A DNA stretch of 40,457 nucleotides from Candidatus Hodarchaeum mangrovi. Lineage in GTDB: Archaea > Asgardarchaeota > Heimdallarchaeia > Hodarchaeales > Hodarchaeaceae. The notes under the pieces are model-generated. The model was not told the DNA's origin. It searched no databases and saw nothing but the letters and a program-made list of their open reading frames with translations. The position numbers were made by a program, and so were the translations under genes. How positions within the stretch are numbered: the stretch's first letter is position 1; every line of letters begins with the position of its first letter. This document shows positions 36,200 through 40,457 of this stretch, piece after piece. The stretch covers positions 1-40,457 of the forward strand of contig JAEOUE010000056.1 in NCBI GenBank assembly GCA_016839515.1. The letters run 5' to 3'.

Positions 36200-37051
36200 A
36201 TGCCTTTTGGGCCTTTCAAGAAAAAGAAAAAGAAGGATTTACCTAATCCACCCTCATTTAAGACGGAAAATGAATTCCAGAGTCCAGCTGTTGAGCTTAA
36301 GACTCCTGAACCACCAAAAATGAAAGATTTTCAAAAATTTTCTTCAAGTACTGAGGACTATACATCAGAAAAACAAGGAGAACTGCAAGGACCTCCAAGA
36401 TTAGAAGGACCCCCAAAAGATGTTTCAGGAGATTTCTATCTAGGCCCCCCGAAAGAAGGTATAACGAGTCATCCTCATTTACCAACTCCTCCAGCTTTCG
36501 GAAGTACTATACCTTCTTCACCTTCAAGTTTTAATAGATCAACAGAAAAACAAACTAGTCCTCTATTTGAAGATGAAAAGGTAACTGAAGATATTTTAAG
36601 AGAACTAAAGCAAACAAGTTTTGGTTCAGATTTAGAAAAGGCCCCTATTGAAAAAAATCAACGAATGTTGGTCGATGAATTTAATAAAAGACGTTTACAA
36701 GAGACAAAACGAAATTATATAGCTGCTGGTGATAAACAATTAGAATTAAAGTTTTACGATAATGCAGCAACAAATTTTGCCTGTGCTATCCTGCTAGATT
36801 TAATTTCTGAGGGTTACGAAGCAGCAAACCAAACAAAAACAGATTTAAGCAGACGGAAACCATCAGCAATACTTGATAATCCAGTATTTGATAGTGTAAG
36901 GTTGATTATCGAAGCTGTTAAAACAAGAAATTATACATTTTTTTCTCGCGCTGAGAAAAATTTAACAAAGCGAAAAGAGAGTATGTATCCAGAGGACGCT
37001 GCAATTATTGAAAATGGCATTAAAGCAGCTAGAACTCTTCTTGAATTATGA
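36200..37051 (+). CDS. Hypothetical protein: basic, Pro-rich N terminus plus helical C-terminal domain
   Basis: A 283-residue protein with two parts. Residues 1-115 are low complexity: a basic patch of six lysines at 9-14 and many Pro-rich stretches ('GPPRLEGPPKD', 'PTPPAF', 'SSPSS'), so probably disordered. Residues about 155-283 form a compact helical domain starting 'RRLQETKRNYIAAGDKQLELKFYDNAATNFACAILLDLI', reminiscent of TPR/SNAP-type helical repeats. There is no signal peptide or catalytic motif. AAGAGG precedes the ATG. The basic, proline-rich tail suggests a scaffold that binds membranes or SH3/WW-like partners; this is only speculation. Confidence 0.72.
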   Translation: MPFGPFKKKKKKDLPNPPSFKTENEFQSPAVELKTPEPPKMKDFQKFSSSTEDYTSEKQGELQGPPRLEGPPKDVSGDFYLGPPKEGITSHPHLPTPPAFGSTIPSSPSSFNRSTEKQTSPLFEDEKVTEDILRELKQTSFGSDLEKAPIEKNQRMLVDEFNKRRLQETKRNYIAAGDKQLELKFYDNAATNFACAILLDLISEGYEAANQTKTDLSRRKPSAILDNPVFDSVRLIIEAVKTRNYTFFSRAEKNLTKRKESMYPEDAAIIENGIKAARTLLEL

Positions 37052-37163
37052 TGAGAGGAGAAAAAAATCCTTAATTGAGGATATTATTTTATCCTCTATA
37101 TATCATCGAGGAAAAGTATTTAATCTAAGACTTTAATTTAAAAAGAGAAAAAGAAGAGAAAAA

Positions 37164-38213
37164 TCAAATTCCTGCCATAGTTAGTGCCATAATAGCTTTT
37201 TGGACATGTAACCGATTCTCTGCAACGTCATAAATACAAGATCTAGGCCCTGATGCTACCTCATCAGTAACCTCATGACCCCGATCAATAGGCATAGGGT
37301 GAGTAAAAATCGCATTATCAGTTAACGCCATTTTTTGAGTATCACAAATCCAATCTGGATATTTTAAGGCTTTTTCAATTTCTTTCTGTTTAAGAAATTC
37401 CCCATCTTGATAAGCTTCAGGGCTCATCCAGTGGCGAGAATAGACAACATGAGCTCCCTTATATCCATTAGAAACATGATTAGTTGTTTCAAAATTACTA
37501 TTGTTTTTATTACAGTTTTTTTCAGTCCATTTAATAACTTGAGGATCAAGGTCAAAACCCTCAGGAAAAGCAACAGTTACATCCATACAATATCGTGATC
37601 CAATAAGCATTGCCTCTTGTACAGAACACCAAGACCGTGCTAAAGCACCATGACCCCATGTAACAAGTAATTTCTTCCCTTTTAAAGTTCTCCAATCAGG
37701 AGGATAATTAGTCCCTTTATTAAACCATTCTGACCAACCCATGACATCTGCAAGACCTTGACAAGGGTGATACTTATCATGAGCCATAGAGATTATTGGA
37801 ATAGTGGACCAACGAGCATATTCTCGAAGGAGATCTTCGCCTTCTCCATAAGTACCTACTTTATCTTCCAGGATTCTTATTCCTAAGCCATGACCGTATC
37901 TTGCCATTACTTGAGCTGCATCTTCTACAGTCTCTCCAGCTGTCTTTTCGGTTTTCAATCGCATGGCTTTAGGTTCAAGAAATTGAGCGTGACCACCCAA
38001 TTCAGTGGCAGCTACCTCAAAGCTTTGTCTTGTTCTAACAGAGGGATTATAGAAAAACATAAAGAATGTCTTATTTGCTAAAACACTACTATATCCAGAT
38101 GAGTATCGCTCACGTTTCATTCTACCAGCCAGATCTAGAACTAGATCCAACTCATGTTTTGCCCAATCTTGGGTACAGATTAAGTCTCTTCCATATAAAT
38201 CTGAAAATTCCAT
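37164..38213 (-). CDS. Knotted-type transcarbamylase (YgeW/AOTCase group), substrate unknown
   Basis: A 349-residue aspartate/ornithine carbamoyltransferase superfamily protein. The carbamoyl phosphate site is 'FYNPSVRTRQSFE' (Ser58-x-Arg60-Thr-Arg62) and 'HPCQGLAD' (149-156). The 'VTWGHG...MDVTVAFPEGFDL' region (184-221) has the length and TW/MDVT/PEG landmarks of the knotted group (YgeW, N-acetyl- and N-succinylornithine transcarbamylases), but lacks the usual prolines. The motif expected as HCLP is His305-Pro-Met-Pro308, followed by 'RGHEVTDEV'; the Cys that contacts ornithine is gone. Anabolic ornithine use is therefore doubtful. It follows carbamate kinase by 18 bases, pointing to catabolic phosphorolysis of a carbamoyl compound. 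Confidence 0.85.
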   Translation of the reverse strand: MEFSDLYGRDLICTQDWAKHELDLVLDLAGRMKRERYSSGYSSVLANKTFFMFFYNPSVRTRQSFEVAATELGGHAQFLEPKAMRLKTEKTAGETVEDAAQVMARYGHGLGIRILEDKVGTYGEGEDLLREYARWSTIPIISMAHDKYHPCQGLADVMGWSEWFNKGTNYPPDWRTLKGKKLLVTWGHGALARSWCSVQEAMLIGSRYCMDVTVAFPEGFDLDPQVIKWTEKNCNKNNSNFETTNHVSNGYKGAHVVYSRHWMSPEAYQDGEFLKQKEIEKALKYPDWICDTQKMALTDNAIFTHPMPIDRGHEVTDEVASGPRSCIYDVAENRLHVQKAIMALTMAGI

Positions 38214-38231
38214 AGTTCTATCTCCATATCA

Positions 38232-39218
38232 TTAAGGAACTATTGTGGTTCCTGCTTTTCCTTCAAGTGCTGCAGCAGCCAATTCAGGTCTAGTAATAAT
38301 AACTTTCTTACCACCATCTTTGATAAACCTGATAGCTGCTTCTAGTTTTGGACCCATAGATCCCTTTAATTTAGACCCAAAAACTCCTTTTTCTAAATGA
38401 TTCTCTAATTCAGTAACAGTCATTTTGTCAATACCCCTTGCTTGGGGAGTATTAAAGTCTAAATAAACTTTATCAGTATCAGTCAGAATTGCAAAGTTTT
38501 CTGCACTAATATCAACAGCTAATCGTTCACCAGCTAAGTCTTTATCAATAACAGCTTCCACTCCCTTAACAGTTCCATCTAAATTTTTAATTACAGGAAT
38601 TCCACCACCACCACTAGCAATCACAATAAATCCTGCTTCTAAAAGAGAATTAATTTGATCCTTCTCATGAATTGCAATAGGATCGGGGGAAGGAACCACC
38701 CGACGATAACCCCGACCAGCATCTTCAATAATTACAAAATCAGGATGCTCAGAAGTAATTTTATCTGCCTGTTCTCTTGTATAAAACGGTCCTACTGGCT
38801 TAGATGGATTTTTAAACGCAGGATCATCTTTCGAAACAATGACCTGGGTAATAATAGTTACAACTTTAATTTTTTCTTTAGGATCAAGACGACTAGGTGG
38901 ACCTTCAGTATATAATAGATTGCCTAGAATATTCTGAATTAAGTAACCTATCTGAGCCTGTGTCATGGCCCCACAGATATCCATTGAAAGAACAGGTCTA
39001 TTATGAGGAGGATAGGATCCTGCTTCCATTTGTAGCATAAGATTACCTACTTGCGGACCGTTTCCATGGGTGATCACCACCCGATAATTTGGAATAATCT
39101 TCATGATTTGTTTCGCTGTTTCAGTGATATTCTCGATTTGTTCTTCCTGTGTTCCCCTTTGTTTTCCTTTGATCATAGCATTTCCGCCGAGTGCAATCAC
39201 AACTAGTGGTTTTAGCAT
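38232..39218 (-). CDS. arcC: Carbamate kinase
   Basis: A 328-residue carbamate kinase of the amino-acid kinase family, catalysing carbamoyl phosphate + ADP to ATP + carbamate. Typical segments are 'VIALGGNAM' (7-15), 'THGNGPQVGNLMLQ' (50-63), 'DAGRGYRRVVPSPDP' (166-180), 'IASGGGGIPV' (200-209) and 'DKDLAGERLA' (225-234), all intact. It is the first gene of a two-gene operon with a transcarbamylase, the usual arrangement for substrate-level phosphorylation from ureido compounds. No arginine deiminase is present, so arginine is not the evident source. Confidence 0.95.
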   Translation of the reverse strand: MLKPLVVIALGGNAMIKGKQRGTQEEQIENITETAKQIMKIIPNYRVVITHGNGPQVGNLMLQMEAGSYPPHNRPVLSMDICGAMTQAQIGYLIQNILGNLLYTEGPPSRLDPKEKIKVVTIITQVIVSKDDPAFKNPSKPVGPFYTREQADKITSEHPDFVIIEDAGRGYRRVVPSPDPIAIHEKDQINSLLEAGFIVIASGGGGIPVIKNLDGTVKGVEAVIDKDLAGERLAVDISAENFAILTDTDKVYLDFNTPQARGIDKMTVTELENHLEKGVFGSKLKGSMGPKLEAAIRFIKDGGKKVIITRPELAAAALEGKAGTTIVP

Positions 39219-39710
39219 TTTTATTCCTCAATCTGACGTATAATAATCAACACTTAATTTGATTGAAAAAGATGTCATATTCTCTATCCCTAAATTGCTT
39301 TTACAAAAAATAGGTAAAATCATCTAGATAACCCCTATTTTGCCCATAATCTTCAAGGAATTTATGTAAATTCCTTCTTAGAAGAATCTTAAATTAATTT
39401 TTACTATTTAGTATTTTAAACGGCTATTAACTCATGAATTTTTAAGATCACAGTTACTTACTTCAAACTAGGCTTTTTAACTCAATTTTTATTTCCATTC
39501 TAATTTTTTTATTGAAATTCACAATCTATTTTAGTAAAAAATCATTGAATTTTCCTCTAAGAAAATCACAAAGAATTTAATCATGTATAAATTGTTAATA
39601 GTATTACAAAAATCTAAAGACCAGAGGCCATGAACTGATTCAGAGGTCTAAGAGGTCCTCATGAGGATTTTCTGTAAAATGGTAGTATGACTCCAATGGA
39701 AGGAGTAAAA
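39219..39710. other. 492-base intergenic region
   Basis: No ORF is supported. Most is A/T-rich. A TATA-like GTATAAATT (about 39583-39591) precedes a more GC-rich last ~100 bases with inverted repeats (annotated separately) leading into the methyltransferase gene. Confidence 0.5.
39618..39667 (+). promoter_or_regulatory. Possible structured leader before methyltransferase gene
   Basis: AGACC (39618-39622) pairs with GGTCT (39645-39649), and TCCTCATGAGGA (39656-39667) is a perfect 12-base palindrome followed by a T-rich stretch. The AGAGG sequence occurs three times. A TATA-like box near 39585 would start the transcript at about 39612, so the hairpins would lie in a roughly 100-base 5' leader. 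Operators in DNA are the alternative. Confidence 0.35.
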
Positions 39711-40457
39711 ATGAACCTAACAGAAGCTGAAAAACAATTTTTAATGGCTATTCGATCAATCGATCGTCATCCTAATGATTGGAATACGGGGGAAAATTTA
39801 AACCCAAATCTTGAGGCATTACGGAACCGAGCGAAACTGATATTCCTAGCCAAGCTCAATGAAGCAAGTTTTGAGAAAATAACCATTGAAAAGCTTATTG
39901 AAAAGGATTTGGTGAAAGAAAACGATGGATTATTTTCTTTAACTAGCTCTGGTCTGACTTTAACACGGCAAGTAGCTAAGGAATTTATCGCAGAGACTTA
40001 TAGTAATACATTGGTAAGGTTAACGGAAAGTAAAATTGCTTCAAACGAACGTAAGCGGATTTATGGTAAAGACCTATACCAATTTAACATGTTGACCATG
40101 AACCAGCTTGCCAAACTACTTGAAGTTCTGAATTTATCCCCTGCTAGTTCTCTTCTAGATCTTGGTTGTGGACTTGGTAAGATTGCAGAATACATCTCTG
40201 ATCAGACCCAAACGTCTGTCCTTGGGATAGATATTGCATATGGAGCTATTGATGTTGCTTTAAAACGTACCCAAAAAAAAAGAAACCGCATTAATTTTCG
40301 TGTTGAGGATATGGACGAGCTTTCTCTTCCTCAATTAAGATTTGACTGCATTATCGCTATTGATACTCTTTACTATGTTGAAGATCTTGAAACTACTGTA
40401 GATAGAATGAAGCGAATACTGAAACCTAAAGGTCAAATGGGGATATTTTATAGCCAA
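39711..40457 (+). CDS. SAM-dependent methyltransferase with N-terminal winged-helix-like region, 3'-truncated
   Basis: The gene runs off the right edge; 249 residues are visible. The first ~95 residues contain a winged-helix-like stretch ('LIFLAKLNEASFEKITIEKLIEKDLVKE', then 'GLFSLTSSGLTLTRQV'). A class I methyltransferase domain follows, with motif I 'LLDLGCGLG' (148-156), the acidic loop 'GIDIAYGAIDVA' (172-183) and 'EDMDELSL' and 'FDCIIAIDTLYYV' (211-223). The ATG at 39711 follows GGAG at 39701-39704. Fusion of a DNA-binding-like region to a methyltransferase could mean a regulator or a small-molecule enzyme; the target is unknown. Confidence 0.85.
   Translation, partial: MNLTEAEKQFLMAIRSIDRHPNDWNTGENLNPNLEALRNRAKLIFLAKLNEASFEKITIEKLIEKDLVKENDGLFSLTSSGLTLTRQVAKEFIAETYSNTLVRLTESKIASNERKRIYGKDLYQFNMLTMNQLAKLLEVLNLSPASSLLDLGCGLGKIAEYISDQTQTSVLGIDIAYGAIDVALKRTQKKRNRINFRVEDMDELSLPQLRFDCIIAIDTLYYVEDLETTVDRMKRILKPKGQMGIFYSQ

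Noticed and set aside
37164..39218. Arginine deiminase pathway reading of the carbamate kinase/transcarbamylase pair
   Set aside because: No arginine deiminase is in the window and the transcarbamylase lacks the HCLP cysteine expected for ornithine/citrulline use.
1..40457. tRNA, rRNA, CRISPR arrays, transposases or prophage genes
   Set aside because: Reading both strands by eye I found no T-arm-like GGTTCRANNCC within a cloverleaf, no regularly spaced repeats and no integrase or transposase motif.

Overview
The window is AT-rich, with short intergenic spaces, no introns, no tRNA or rRNA that I can recognise, no CRISPR array and no transposase. Several traits suggest an archaeon: TATA-like boxes about 25-30 bases before start codons, many TTG/GTG starts, an archaeal-type RNase HI, a stand-alone MEMO/LigB-fold protein, a membrane-anchored winged-helix regulator, and a mini-protein with the cysteine spacing of the TFE-beta/RPC34 Fe-S cluster. 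An Asgard archaeon (Heimdallarchaeia-like) is my best guess. This is an inference from gene content, not a measured placement.

Layout. 1-2351: a drug/lipid-type ABC-2 exporter (ATPase cut by the left edge, then two permeases). 2613-6300: Fe-S-motif mini-protein, MEMO/LigB-fold protein, L-aspartate oxidase (NAD synthesis) and a lipoprotein-like surface protein. 6517-12682: small unknown, SDR/DUF2867 oxidoreductase, two split-barrel (PPOX-like) proteins of which one is fused to a membrane domain, a PIG-L deacetylase and an MFS carrier. 13479-15165: an unknown protein divergent from a radical SAM/SPASM-like enzyme, with a strong inverted repeat between them. 15519-17951: a MacB-type permease, its ATPase and a DUF2318/FtrD-like Cys-rich protein, overlapping or nearly so, resembling bacterial P19/Ftr iron-uptake loci. 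18496-23733: secreted M1 metallopeptidase, degenerate ferritin-like hairpin, large secreted DUF3160 protein, membrane-bound winged-helix protein. 23825-30550: saccharopine-dehydrogenase-like enzyme, AlkZ/YcaQ-like protein, FucI/AraA-fold protein, OPT transporter and HtpX protease.

30686-39218 holds the most coherent metabolic theme. A TrzN/SsnA-type amidohydrolase is divergent from a dihydropyrimidinase/hydantoinase with a complete binuclear metal site. A few kilobases away lies a two-gene operon of carbamate kinase and a knotted-type transcarbamylase. This set matches several members of the bacterial yge/hyuA/yqeA/ssnA purine-catabolism gene group, in which a ureido compound is phosphorolysed to carbamoyl phosphate and carbamate kinase makes ATP. 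I propose a fermentative ureide/purine salvage route; the substrate is unknown. RNase HI, a transglutaminase-like protein, an alpha/beta hydrolase and a Pro-rich unknown protein lie between these parts. The right edge cuts a winged-helix plus SAM-methyltransferase gene that has a possible structured leader.
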